DNA of 35,807 bases from Gammaproteobacteria bacterium (lineage in GTDB: Bacteria; Pseudomonadota; Gammaproteobacteria; Steroidobacterales; UBA11654). The DNA lies in the NCBI GenBank assembly GCA_029244925.1, contig JAQWQE010000068.1, positions 1 through 35,807 on the forward strand. The letters are read 5' to 3'. Both the position numbers and the translations under genes were made by a program. The notes beneath the pieces are model-generated. The model saw nothing but the letters and a program-made list of their open reading frames with translations. It did not search any database and had not been told where the DNA came from. The first letter of the stretch is position 1; each line of letters starts with the position of its first letter. Shown piece after piece: positions 1 to 8,134 of this stretch.

Positions 1-141
1 GACTTATCTGAAGTAGAAGCATTCTCATTCAAGCAAACACAAATAGGTTCGGTTACAGTAGGAGTACCACATAAAGAAAAAGTGTGGTTAGGTACTTTTA
101 TGGGCAATCGAATTGCATCCTTTAACCTAAATCAAGAGTAG
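1..141 (+). CDS. C-terminal fragment of an SMP-30/gluconolactonase-like protein (5' truncated by window edge)
   Basis: The frame beginning at base 1 is open for 46 codons and ends in TAG at 139-141, five bases before the next start. The fragment contains GVPHKEKVWLGTFMGNRIA, which resembles the last beta-strands of SMP-30/gluconolactonase/strictosidine-synthase beta-propellers (a 'G-x-x-L-x-x-G-[ST]-F-x-G-[DN]-R-I-A' type ending). Known members hydrolyse sugar lactones or related esters. Only the tail is visible, so no catalytic residue can be checked. It runs in the same direction as, and directly into, the oxidoreductase and MFS genes, suggesting one transcript. Confidence 0.5.
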   Translation, partial: DLSEVEAFSFKQTQIGSVTVGVPHKEKVWLGTFMGNRIASFNLNQE

Positions 142-146
142 TAAAA

Positions 147-1148
147 ATGAAAGCGTATTTATGTAGAGAGTTTGGCCCCATTGATTCACATAAAGTTGAG
201 GAAATTGACAATCCAATTCCAGTAGATCATGAAGTTCTTATAAATGTTCATGCGGCCGGAGTTGCGTTTCCTGATGTTTTAGTTGTTCAGGGTTTGTATC
301 AGATTAAACCTGATTTCCCTTTTTCCCCTGGAGGTGAATTTGCAGGTGTAGTTCACTCAATAGGTAATAAAGTAAAACTGTGGAATGTTGGTGACCGAGT
401 AATTGGCTTTAAAGGTAGCGGGGGCTTTTCAGAGCAAGCGATATGTAATGAATACAATATTATGCCTCTCCCTGAATCAATGGATTATGTGTCGGGATCT
501 ATTTTTCCTCTAAATTATGGAACCTCCATTCATGCTTTTAAACAACGAGCTGAACTGCAAGCCAAAGAAACAGTTCTAATTATGGGAGCAGCAGGTGGAC
601 TAGGTATAACAGCTATTCATGTAGCAAAAGCACTAGGCGCAACAGTTATAGCTGCTGCTTCATCTCAAGAGAAGCTAAGCTTATGTAAAGCTCAAGGAGC
701 AGATGAATTAATATTATATTCAAGAGACAACATGGACAAGGAGTCTCAAAAAGGATTTTCTGATCAAATTAAAGCATTAACAAACAAACAAGGTATTGAT
801 GTCGTTTTTGATCCAGTAGGTGGTGCTTATTCCGAACCAGCCTTAAGAGCAATGGCTTGGAAAGGAAGATATCTAGTCATTGGATTTACTTCTAGTATAC
901 CGTCAATACCCTTAAACTTAGCCTTATTAAAAGGTTGTCAGATCGTAGGTGTTTTTTGGGGTAATTTTTGCGTAAAAGAACCATTAGTTAATACAGCAAA
1001 TTTTAAAGATTTATTTGATATGTTTGAAGAAGGAAAAATAAAACCTTTTGTTGTTAAGACATACCCTTTGGAAAAAACCGGATACGCGATTCAATTATTA
1101 GCAAAACGTGAGGCAATTGGAAAAATCGCTATCAAGATTCGCGATTAA
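147..1148 (+). CDS. NADPH:quinone oxidoreductase-like protein (zinc-free MDR family)
   Basis: This 333-residue protein has the usual length and layout of the quinone oxidoreductase branch of the medium-chain dehydrogenase/reductase superfamily. An N-terminal GroES-like fold contains the family stretch PFSPGGEFAGVV near residues 58-69. A Rossmann domain follows, with the dinucleotide motif AAGGLG at 148-153. The catalytic-zinc ligands of true alcohol dehydrogenases are not seen, so NAD(P)H-dependent reduction of a quinone, enone or enoyl-CoA-like substrate is likeliest; the substrate cannot be read from sequence. It starts five bases after the preceding stop and its own stop abuts the ATG of the MFS gene (TAA then ATG), so the three are probably co-transcribed. 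Confidence 0.85.
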   Translation: MKAYLCREFGPIDSHKVEEIDNPIPVDHEVLINVHAAGVAFPDVLVVQGLYQIKPDFPFSPGGEFAGVVHSIGNKVKLWNVGDRVIGFKGSGGFSEQAICNEYNIMPLPESMDYVSGSIFPLNYGTSIHAFKQRAELQAKETVLIMGAAGGLGITAIHVAKALGATVIAAASSQEKLSLCKAQGADELILYSRDNMDKESQKGFSDQIKALTNKQGIDVVFDPVGGAYSEPALRAMAWKGRYLVIGFTSSIPSIPLNLALLKGCQIVGVFWGNFCVKEPLVNTANFKDLFDMFEEGKIKPFVVKTYPLEKTGYAIQLLAKREAIGKIAIKIRD

Positions 1149-2411
1149 ATGAATTCAACTAAGAGTTATTCTATATTGGGGTTTCTAACAGTATTAAATA
1201 TCCTCAATTTTATTGATCGACAATTATTAACAAGTTTTTCTAATTTTATAGTCCCGGAACTCGAGCTTACGAATACTCAATACGGGATTTTATCAGGCCT
1301 GGCTTTCATTGTTTTTTATTCTGTTATGGGAATAATCATGGGGACCTTAGCAGACCGAGTTAATAGACCAAAGTTTATAGCTATTGGTGTGGCTCTATGG
1401 AGCTTATTAACAGCCGCTTCCGGTATGGCAAAAAACTTCTGGATGCTTTTTTTTCCAAGAATATTCATTGGCGTAGGGGAATCTATTTTAACGCCAACAT
1501 CTTTATCCTACTTGTCTGAACACTTTCATAGGAAGAATTTGGGATTTGTGGCTGGTTTTTATTATCTCGCAGTACCTTTTGGCGTAACACTTTCTTTTTA
1601 CATAGCTGGTTTTCTTGGCCCTTTATGGGGTTGGAGAAACTGTTTTTATGCCTTGGGACTTTTGGGTCTGGTATTAGCTGCTTTAATGCTTTTATTTAAA
1701 GAAACCCCTAAAAGAAAAAAGGCAATAAAAAATCTGTCCATTCGGGATGTACTAACTAAAGAAACTTTTATAGAGTCACTTCATGAATTAAGAAAAACCA
1801 TTAGAGGAAGTTATGCATTGAGAATGACAATTTATGGAGGTATAGCTGCTAATTTTATTCTCGGCGCTCTCGTTTTTGATCAACTCTGGTTGGTCAATGA
1901 TAAAGGCTTTGATAGAGCTGAGATTCTTATAACCAGTGGAACAATAGGCTTACCTGCTGGTATTTTAGGTATTCTATTTGGCGGTATAGGCAGTGATTAC
2001 TACACTAAAGTTACAGGCAAAGGCAGACAAATGTTTCTGTTTTGGTGTCTACTAATTCTTACTCCATTTATTCTCTTTTTTCGATTAACAGACGATACAG
2101 GGACGATTTTCTTTTCATTATTGTTTCTTGGTTTCTTCCAGTGGGGATGTTTGTATGGGCCAATTAAATCATCAATCCTAGAACTTTCACCTGAAAAAAA
2201 TAAAGCCCTAGTCTTTGCTTATTATTTATTTTTGACGAATTTAATTGGCATTGGTTTATCTACAACCACTGCCGGGATTATGATTGATTTCTTAATTGCA
2301 AATAATATTGAAAAGCCTTACTCCATTACATTGCTAACTTTCCAATTACTTTCAGCAATTTGTCTGCCAGCATTCTATGTGGCTGGAAAGAACTATAAAC
2401 CCATTGATTAG
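1149..2411 (+). CDS. MFS transporter, Spinster/organic-anion type
   Basis: The protein has 420 residues and about 12 hydrophobic segments. TM1 carries NFIDRQ (residues 20-25), a signature of Spinster-like and related MFS carriers common in proteobacterial catabolic clusters. The MFS motif A, G-x(3)-D-R-x-x-R-P, sits between TM2 and TM3 at residues 65-74. It presumably moves an organic acid, sterol-like or lipid-like metabolite across the inner membrane; the substrate is unknown. Its ATG follows the stop of the oxidoreductase with no gap, implying translational coupling. It is convergent with the flavin monooxygenase, only 12 bases away, with no terminator visible between them. Confidence 0.85.
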   Translation: MNSTKSYSILGFLTVLNILNFIDRQLLTSFSNFIVPELELTNTQYGILSGLAFIVFYSVMGIIMGTLADRVNRPKFIAIGVALWSLLTAASGMAKNFWMLFFPRIFIGVGESILTPTSLSYLSEHFHRKNLGFVAGFYYLAVPFGVTLSFYIAGFLGPLWGWRNCFYALGLLGLVLAALMLLFKETPKRKKAIKNLSIRDVLTKETFIESLHELRKTIRGSYALRMTIYGGIAANFILGALVFDQLWLVNDKGFDRAEILITSGTIGLPAGILGILFGGIGSDYYTKVTGKGRQMFLFWCLLILTPFILFFRLTDDTGTIFFSLLFLGFFQWGCLYGPIKSSILELSPEKNKALVFAYYLFLTNLIGIGLSTTTAGIMIDFLIANNIEKPYSITLLTFQLLSAICLPAFYVAGKNYKPID

Positions 2412-2423
2412 TATTTGTATAAC

Positions 2424-3878
2424 CTAAAAAAACTTTAAATCTTTGTCTTTGATTTTTCCATAACGCAAAGCAAACAAATCGGATAGGTACTGTTGTGTAT
2501 TGGTCCATGGTGCTCTCGCTCCTTGCTTTGGAAACTTATGTTTTGCTCTTTCAACATAACCGGAAGTAAAATCCAACCAAACACCTTTTTCTTCGACTGT
2601 TTCATCTGTAATTGCCATACAATAATCAAAACCTTTTGTATCAATGTAGTTAATTAGTCTGCATGTGTATTCTGCAGTAAGATCCGCTTTTAATGTCCAA
2701 GAAGCATTGGTATAACCAAACGTTACAATCATATTGGGAACATCAGCAATCATCATACTCTTGTAGAACATTTTGGAAGAGATGTCCAAGTCATTGCCAT
2801 CCACAATAATCTTCATATCACCAGCAACTTCCATATTCAGTCCTGTTGCTGTAATAATAATATCCGCATCCAGTTTTTCGCCCGATTTAAGAGTGATACC
2901 ATTTTCTGTGAATCGCTCTATTTGATCCGTAACAACACTTGCTTTATCTTCATTGATGGCATTAAAGAAGTCGCCACCAGGAACCAGACATATTCTCTGA
3001 TCCCATGGATTGTATTGTGGGGTAAAATGTTTGTCTACATCGTAATCTGGCTTCAGTTTATTTTTTATTTCTGAGATTAACCAAGCTTTTACTTTTTTAG
3101 GTCTCGCTCTTGCTTGATTGAAAAAGAACCATTGAGAGAATAGTATATTTTTCCAACGAACAATGATGTAGGCAAGTCGATCGGTAGTGTATTTTCTAAA
3201 GAAGTTACCAAGAGGATCCTCTTTTGGTCCTATGATGTAATAAGTAGGGGATCTTTGAAGCATTGTGATATGGTCTGTGTCATCAGCCATACTTGGTATA
3301 ATCGTTACCGCAGTAGCACCACTGCCAATAACCACAACTTTTTTATTCTTGTAATCTAAATTACTTGGCCATTGTTGTGGGTGAATAATTTCTCCATTAA
3401 AGTCTTCTTCTCCAAGGAAAACTGGTTTATAGCCCTCATCATAATTATAATAGCCACCACAAAATAGAATAAAATCGCATGTGAGACTATCTGCAGGGTA
3501 ATCGTTATTAGCATTGATTGACAAAGACCATTGTTTATTTTCTTTCGACCATGAAACAGAATCCACCATCCGATTGAATCTAATATACTGATCAATACTG
3601 TTTTCATTAACAATGTCTTTAAGATATTTGAGTATAGAAGGGCCATCAGCAACCACTTTTCTTCCAACCCATGGTTTAAATCTGTAACCCATTGTGCACA
3701 TGTCTGAATCCGACCTAATACCAGGGTATTGAAAAAGATCCCAAGTCCCTCCGATTGAAGATCGTCCTTCCAGCAGAAGAAAACTTTTATTAGGGCAACT
3801 TTTTTTAAGATTATAAGCAGCAGCAATACCGGAGATACCGGCACCAATTATAATGACATCAGTGTGGTTATTTTCCAT
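2424..3878 (-). CDS. Flavin-containing monooxygenase, Baeyer-Villiger type
   Basis: This is a 484-residue class B flavoprotein monooxygenase. The FAD-binding GxGxxG motif is at residues 12-17 (GAGISG). The Baeyer-Villiger fingerprint F-x-G-x(3)-H-x(3)-W-P is intact at 160-171, and the NADPH-binding GSGATA is at 185-190. Enzymes with this fingerprint insert one oxygen atom from O2 into ketones, or oxidise heteroatoms, using NADPH. The intact fingerprint supports the Baeyer-Villiger subgroup rather than a plain N- or S-oxygenase, but the substrate is unknown. It is transcribed towards the oxidoreductase/MFS pair and away from dnaX. A promoter with an overlapping dyad lies just upstream (separate entries). 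Confidence 0.88.
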   Translation of the reverse strand: MENNHTDVIIIGAGISGIAAAYNLKKSCPNKSFLLLEGRSSIGGTWDLFQYPGIRSDSDMCTMGYRFKPWVGRKVVADGPSILKYLKDIVNENSIDQYIRFNRMVDSVSWSKENKQWSLSINANNDYPADSLTCDFILFCGGYYNYDEGYKPVFLGEEDFNGEIIHPQQWPSNLDYKNKKVVVIGSGATAVTIIPSMADDTDHITMLQRSPTYYIIGPKEDPLGNFFRKYTTDRLAYIIVRWKNILFSQWFFFNQARARPKKVKAWLISEIKNKLKPDYDVDKHFTPQYNPWDQRICLVPGGDFFNAINEDKASVVTDQIERFTENGITLKSGEKLDADIIITATGLNMEVAGDMKIIVDGNDLDISSKMFYKSMMIADVPNMIVTFGYTNASWTLKADLTAEYTCRLINYIDTKGFDYCMAITDETVEEKGVWLDFTSGYVERAKHKFPKQGARAPWTNTQQYLSDLFALRYGKIKDKDLKFF

Positions 3879-3908
3879 TTCAATATTGATTAAATTAATA
3901 AAATGATT

Positions 3909-3934
3909 GGTAATATTATAGTATAGATATTACC
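3909..3934. promoter_or_regulatory. Perfect 8-bp inverted repeat (operator candidate) in the monooxygenase/dnaX spacer
   Basis: GGTAATAT at 3909-3916 and its exact reverse complement ATATTACC at 3927-3934 are separated by 10 bases. The arm centres are 18 bases apart, a spacing compatible with a dimeric helix-turn-helix repressor. The left arm overlaps a perfect TATAAT on the minus strand. Operator function is inferred; no regulator gene is adjacent. Confidence 0.4.
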
Positions 3935-3943
3935 GTTACTTAA
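3915..3943 (-). promoter_or_regulatory. Candidate sigma-70 promoter of the flavin monooxygenase gene
   Basis: Read on the minus strand, a perfect -10 hexamer TATAAT lies at 3915-3920. A weak -35 (TTAAGT) sits 17 bases upstream at 3938-3943. Transcription would start near 3908, giving a leader of about 30 bases. The -35 is poor, which would fit a regulated promoter. Confidence 0.4.
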
Positions 3944-4026
3944 AGTATTAAAATTTATTTATGAACGACCAATAAGACTGTAATATGTCTACACCCTATT
4001 AAGAATAATTATTTCAAATCTTATTT

Positions 4027-5607
4027 ATGAGTTATCTAGTTTTAGCAAGAAAATGGAGACCAAAGTTCTTCTCTGAAGTATCTGGACAGGATCACGTAGT
4101 CAAACCTCTCCAAAACTCCCTAAATAAAGATAAAGTTCATCATGCATTTTTGTTCACAGGCACAAGAGGAGTGGGTAAAACAACGATTGCGAGACTTTTA
4201 GCGAAAGCATTAAATTGCGAGAATGGCGTAACGTCTGAACCTTGTGGAAAATGCCAACCATGTACATCCATTGATGATGGTAACTTTATAGACCTAATCG
4301 AAGTCGATGCAGCCTCACAAAGAGGGATTGATGACACCAGAGAGCTATTGGAGAACAGTCAATATACGCCTTCAACAGGAAGGTATAAAGTCTACTTAAT
4401 AGATGAAGTACATCAATTAACCAAAGAAGCCTTTAACGCTCTCCTTAAAACACTTGAAGAACCACCCCCACATATGAAGTTTCTTTTAGCAACCACAGAA
4501 AGTGAGAAAATACCGATTACTGTTTTATCAAGATGCTTGAAATTCAATCTTAAGAAAATATCTGAAGATACAATTCAACAAAGAATGATAGACATATGCA
4601 AAAAAGAGAAGATTAAGTATGAAGACAATGCATTGGGTTTAATCAGTCAAGCTTCCGATGGAAGTATGAGAGATGGTTTAAGTCTTCTGGATCAAGCACT
4701 AGCGTATGGTGATTATAATCTCACCACTGAGCACATAGAGAATATGCTTGGAACAATAGATATTAATTACTCAATAAATCTCTTAGTTGCAATTTTTAAT
4801 CAAGACAAAGAGCAGCTACATGAAGCGCTTAAAGAAGTCGATGAACTCTATCCAGACTATTCTTTAATCTTAAACTCGATGGCTTCTTTGTTGCAAGAAA
4901 TTGCTTTCAAACAAGTGACTGATAAAACTGATAAAACAATAAATTTAGACATCATTGAGTCCATAGCAATGAATCAAGAACCTGATTTAATTCAATTGTT
5001 GTATCAAATAGCAATTACATCAAAAAGGGACATGGAGATTGCACCAAGTATGAAAGAAGGTTTTAGAATGTCCATACTTCGTATGTTTTCATTCTCTATC
5101 AATGAAGAGATTGCTCCCATTCAAACTTTAGAAAAAAAAACAGTAAAAATACAAAAAATAGAGAATGGCAGTGAATCTCAATCTAAAAATAACAACAATC
5201 GTCAAAGTGAAACCAAACCTAAAGCAACAACACATGTTATGAATAGTAAGACTTGGCCCAATCGAGTCAATGAGATGAATATTAATGGAACGGTTAGACA
5301 GTTGGCTTCTCATTGCAGTCTAGAGAGTATTAAGGATCAGAAACTGCTGTTAACAATTGATACGATGCACGAACATCATTTATCAACAAACAGAGTTGAC
5401 GCTTTAAAAAATTATTTAATATCTAATTATGATTCCATTAAAAGTGTCGATATAGCACTCAAATCCAATGATGGCAGAACATTAGCAAAAAAAAGAAGTG
5501 AAGCCAATGAAGAGCAAAAGATCATGAACCAATCCAGAATAAAAACAGATCCAAATCTTCAACAATACATGGAGCTTTTTGATGCAAAAATAGATGAAGA
5601 ATCATGA
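4027..5607 (+). CDS. dnaX: DNA polymerase III subunit tau (and probably gamma)
   Basis: DnaX is the AAA+ clamp-loader ATPase that loads the beta sliding clamp and, as tau, couples the polymerase cores. Visible motifs are Walker A GTRGVGKT at 45-52, a zinc-binding Cys set at 64, 73, 76 and 79, Walker B LIDEVH at 124-129, and the sensor SRC at 168-170. The three clamp-loader domains end near residue 370; the tau-specific tail then continues to 526, shorter than the 643 residues of E. coli. Bases 5132-5140 are nine consecutive A's at exactly that junction, a candidate slippage site (separate entry). No Shine-Dalgarno precedes the ATG. Its stop overlaps the recR start by 4 bases (ATGA). The usual ybaB gene between dnaX and recR is absent. 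Confidence 0.97.
   Translation: MSYLVLARKWRPKFFSEVSGQDHVVKPLQNSLNKDKVHHAFLFTGTRGVGKTTIARLLAKALNCENGVTSEPCGKCQPCTSIDDGNFIDLIEVDAASQRGIDDTRELLENSQYTPSTGRYKVYLIDEVHQLTKEAFNALLKTLEEPPPHMKFLLATTESEKIPITVLSRCLKFNLKKISEDTIQQRMIDICKKEKIKYEDNALGLISQASDGSMRDGLSLLDQALAYGDYNLTTEHIENMLGTIDINYSINLLVAIFNQDKEQLHEALKEVDELYPDYSLILNSMASLLQEIAFKQVTDKTDKTINLDIIESIAMNQEPDLIQLLYQIAITSKRDMEIAPSMKEGFRMSILRMFSFSINEEIAPIQTLEKKTVKIQKIENGSESQSKNNNNRQSETKPKATTHVMNSKTWPNRVNEMNINGTVRQLASHCSLESIKDQKLLLTIDTMHEHHLSTNRVDALKNYLISNYDSIKSVDIALKSNDGRTLAKKRSEANEEQKIMNQSRIKTDPNLQQYMELFDAKIDEES
5131..5174 (+). promoter_or_regulatory. A9 slippery run in dnaX: candidate gamma-producing frameshift or transcriptional slippage site
   Basis: In frame the site reads GAA AAA AAA ACA (E369-K-K-T), with nine A's at 5132-5140. 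A -1 shift reads 11 more codons (N S K N T K N R E W Q) and stops at TGA 5172-5174, giving a 382-residue product. A +1 shift stops at once (CAG TAA), giving 372 residues. Both would retain domains I-III and lose the tau tail. E. coli dnaX uses A AAA AAG ribosomal slippage, and Thermus dnaX uses transcriptional slippage on nine A's. I see no strong stimulatory stem-loop downstream, so transcriptional slippage is plausible. Confidence 0.5.
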
Positions 5608-6206
5608 AAAAGTTTAGTCCAATACTTCAAGATCTAATTGACGCATTCAAGCAATTACCTGGTATAGGTATAAAAAGTGCTCAACGAATTGTTTTTTATT
5701 TACTGAAAAATAATGATGATAAAGCACAGTTTATAACTGAGGCACTCACAAAATCTCTAGAATCCATCAAAGAATGTTCTCAATGCAGAATGTATACAGA
5801 TTCTGATGTATGCGAAATATGCTTAGATGAAAAAAGAAATAGTAAAACTATTTGCATAATAGAATCACCAGCTGACTTACTGGCTATAGAGAATACTCAA
5901 CAATATAATGGTAAATACTTTGTATTAATGGGTCATTTATCACCGATTGATGGTATTGGTCCAGATGAATTAAAAATTAATGACTTAGAAGAACTCATTG
6001 TCAGTCGTTCGATAAAAGAAATCATATTAGCAAGCAGTCCTACTGTTGAAGGTGAAGCCACTGCAAATTATATCGCTACGATTGCTGAGAATAATAATAT
6101 TAAAGCTACTCGTATTGCTTATGGTGTTCCAGTAGGGGGCGAGCTTGAGTATGTTGATGCCAATACACTAATACAAGCCATTAATAATAGAAACATTATG
6201 GATTAG
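5604..6206 (+). CDS. recR: Recombination mediator protein RecR
   Basis: RecR has 200 residues, near the normal length (about 201 in E. coli). It forms a clamp that, with RecO and RecF, helps load RecA onto SSB-coated gaps during recombinational repair. The helix-hairpin-helix LPGIGIKSAQR is near residues 18-28, the C4 zinc finger uses C58, C61, C70 and C73, and the Toprim domain starts at CIIESPADL (84-92). The conserved late motif PTVEGEATANYIA is intact. The ATGA overlap with dnaX implies translational coupling. Its 3' end overlaps the convergent rsgA gene by 11 bases. Confidence 0.97.
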   Translation: MKKFSPILQDLIDAFKQLPGIGIKSAQRIVFYLLKNNDDKAQFITEALTKSLESIKECSQCRMYTDSDVCEICLDEKRNSKTICIIESPADLLAIENTQQYNGKYFVLMGHLSPIDGIGPDELKINDLEELIVSRSIKEIILASSPTVEGEATANYIATIAENNNIKATRIAYGVPVGGELEYVDANTLIQAINNRNIMD

Positions 6207-7089
6207 AAGTCTTTTTATAGTCCACTACAAGTTTTTTATAGTTTTCGTACCTGGAGGATTCAATTTCATTTTTTCTTAAATGTTCTTTTACAGAGCAGAG
6301 CGGTTCAGAAATATGAATGCAATCTCGATATTTACACTTCCCTATATGAAGTTTCATTTCCTTAAACCCAAGTTGAATATCTTGAGCATTTTCTATTGCA
6401 GGGTGTAAATTTTCTACACCTGGAGTATCAATCAAAAAGCTCTCTGAGTTTATTTGATACAAACTGGTAGTGGAAGTAGTGTGCCTGCCTTTCTTAGTCT
6501 TTGACGATAATGTTTTAGTTTTCAATGCTTGATTGTTCAGAAGCATGTTGGTAATTGTGGATTTTCCAACACCAGATTGTCCCACTAGAAATGATGTTTG
6601 GTTCATTAATTGATTGTATAACTGCTCGAAGTTGTTATTGGACTTAGCTGACATATTAATGAGTTTATAACCAAGTGTTTTATATTTTAATATCCTATTG
6701 TCTGTCAAACCACCCAAATCATTTTTATTGTATACAATTGCTGCTTGATTCTTCATCAATTCACTAACCAGTAATAATTTATCCAGCAATAGAAAATTCG
6801 GTTGAGGTTCAGGTGCAATCACAATCAATAATTGAGTAACATTTGCAGCCACAATTTGTTTTTTGCCTAACTTATCAAAACGTTCTACAACATTAATTCT
6901 TTCTTTTGGCTTATCAATAAGGGTTACATCATCAATTATTATATTCGATTCTATACTGTCTCCAACATAAAGTTTTGTTTTTGAATTCTTCAGCATGAAT
7001 TTATGCGTCTGATTATTAGAGTCAATTAATAGACCATGATTGCCATAAATATTAGCAATTCTTGATACTGATTGTTTAGATTCTTTCAT
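6196..7089 (-). CDS. rsgA: Ribosome small-subunit-dependent GTPase A
   Basis: RsgA (YjeQ) is a late 30S-maturation GTPase that checks the decoding centre. The protein has 297 residues, shorter than the roughly 350 of E. coli, mainly at the N-terminus. The circularly permuted GTPase order is clear: G4 NKND at 121-124, G1 GQSGVGKST at 170-178, the switch threonines near 204-205, and G3 DTPG at 221-224. The zinc site follows with C252, C257, H259 and C265. An OB-fold precedes the GTPase domain. It is divergent from orn, as in E. coli, and its 3' end runs 11 bases into recR on the opposite strand. Confidence 0.96.
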   Translation of the reverse strand: MKESKQSVSRIANIYGNHGLLIDSNNQTHKFMLKNSKTKLYVGDSIESNIIIDDVTLIDKPKERINVVERFDKLGKKQIVAANVTQLLIVIAPEPQPNFLLLDKLLLVSELMKNQAAIVYNKNDLGGLTDNRILKYKTLGYKLINMSAKSNNNFEQLYNQLMNQTSFLVGQSGVGKSTITNMLLNNQALKTKTLSSKTKKGRHTTSTTSLYQINSESFLIDTPGVENLHPAIENAQDIQLGFKEMKLHIGKCKYRDCIHISEPLCSVKEHLRKNEIESSRYENYKKLVVDYKKTSNP

Positions 7090-7122
7090 AGTTAAACTTT
7101 TATGATTATACCTTTAATACTC

Positions 7123-7131
7123 TGTTAAAAT
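7123..7131 (+). promoter_or_regulatory. Extended -10 promoter of orn, possibly giving a leaderless mRNA
   Basis: TGTTAAAAT contains the extended -10 TGn and a 5/6 hexamer, TAAAAT, at 7126-7131. Only six bases separate the hexamer from the ATG at 7138, so transcription would begin at or next to the start codon. There is no Shine-Dalgarno sequence and no good -35. Confidence 0.4.
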
Positions 7132-7137
7132 CGTTTT

Positions 7138-7686
7138 ATGTCTACAGATTCAAAAAGACTTATTTGGCTAGATCTAGAGATGACTGGTCTTGATACTTTC
7201 AATGATACGATTATTGAAATAGCAACCGTTGTCACTGACGGTAATCTTAGTGTAATCGCTGAAGGTCCTAGCCTTGCTATTCATCAAGACGATACTATTC
7301 TCGATGCTATGGATAATTGGAACAAAAAAACACATTCACAATCTGGATTGCTTAAAAGAGTGAGAAAATCAAAACTCACGATTGCTGATGCTGAGAATAT
7401 GACACTTAGTTTTTTAAAAAAAATCACCAACAAAGAAGAATCACCAATGTGTGGCAACACCATTTGTCAGGATAGAAGATTCTTGGCAAGACAGATGCCA
7501 CAATTGGAATCACATTTCAACTACAGGAATCTTGATGTTACTTCTTTAAAAATTATCTCTCAGCTTTGGAATCCAGAAGTAACAAGATCGCACAGTAAAA
7601 ACTCAAATCACCTAGCAATGGATGATGTATATGACTCCATATATGAGTTAAAGCACTATAAGAATTACTTGATCAATGAAGAGTAG
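7138..7686 (+). CDS. orn: Oligoribonuclease
   Basis: Orn is the DEDDh 3'-5' exonuclease that degrades very short RNAs, including pGpG from cyclic-di-GMP turnover. The protein has 182 residues. All five acidic/histidine catalytic positions match E. coli Orn in identity and number: D12 and E14 in LDLEMTG, D112 in QDRRFL, H158, and D163 in NHLAMDD. Its divergence from rsgA is the conserved gammaproteobacterial arrangement. The start codon has no ribosome-binding site and lies where an extended -10 would place the transcription start. It ends four bases before the convergent MAPEG gene. Confidence 0.97.
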   Translation: MSTDSKRLIWLDLEMTGLDTFNDTIIEIATVVTDGNLSVIAEGPSLAIHQDDTILDAMDNWNKKTHSQSGLLKRVRKSKLTIADAENMTLSFLKKITNKEESPMCGNTICQDRRFLARQMPQLESHFNYRNLDVTSLKIISQLWNPEVTRSHSKNSNHLAMDDVYDSIYELKHYKNYLINEE

Positions 7687-7690
7687 AAGA

Positions 7691-8065
7691 TCATCCTGCA
7701 AAAAATAGTGCGATCACACAAGTCAGACCTACGATATATGAAATAGACCTTAAATTACCTTTTTCTTGGATATAAAATACTCCATGGAGCACTCTACAAA
7801 AAACGAAAGATACAGCTAAAACATCAATTATGAACTGATTATGTCCAAGCAGATGTGCAATGATTACTGCTGCAACAAAAGGAGGAAATGTTTCATAGCA
7901 GTTTTGTTCAGCGCAGTAAGCATTTTTTGCTTTTCCTGATAACTGATTAAGATGATCTCTTGGTGAATCATTGTTGTATTTTAATGTGGAATTCTTTTTT
8001 GATACGCCAGCCCAGTAAATTGGAATAAGCATGCAAATTAGTATGCAAAGGTATGCTAAAGTCAT
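7691..8065 (-). CDS. MAPEG family membrane protein
   Basis: This 124-residue protein has about four hydrophobic segments, the size and topology of the MAPEG family (membrane-associated proteins in eicosanoid and glutathione metabolism). The family core is visible as E53-Q-N55-C-Y-E58 followed by TFPPFVAAV; the conserved N and E lie at the glutathione-binding region in characterised members. Bacterial MAPEG proteins of this type are often annotated only as membrane proteins, and some have glutathione transferase or peroxidase activity, so the substrate is not assigned. A good Shine-Dalgarno (AAGGAGA) precedes the ATG. It is divergent from the DUF1249-like gene. Confidence 0.85.
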   Translation of the reverse strand: MTLAYLCILICMLIPIYWAGVSKKNSTLKYNNDSPRDHLNQLSGKAKNAYCAEQNCYETFPPFVAAVIIAHLLGHNQFIIDVLAVSFVFCRVLHGVFYIQEKGNLRSISYIVGLTCVIALFFAG

Positions 8066-8134
8066 AACGATCTCCTTATGTGATATTTTTATTTATTTAG
8101 TATTATTATTATGTAATATTTATGTCTAAATATT

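Noticed and set aside
3356-3847. A 163-codon open frame on the minus strand
   Set aside because: It is a shifted frame inside the flavin monooxygenase gene, whose own frame carries all the FAD and NADPH motifs.
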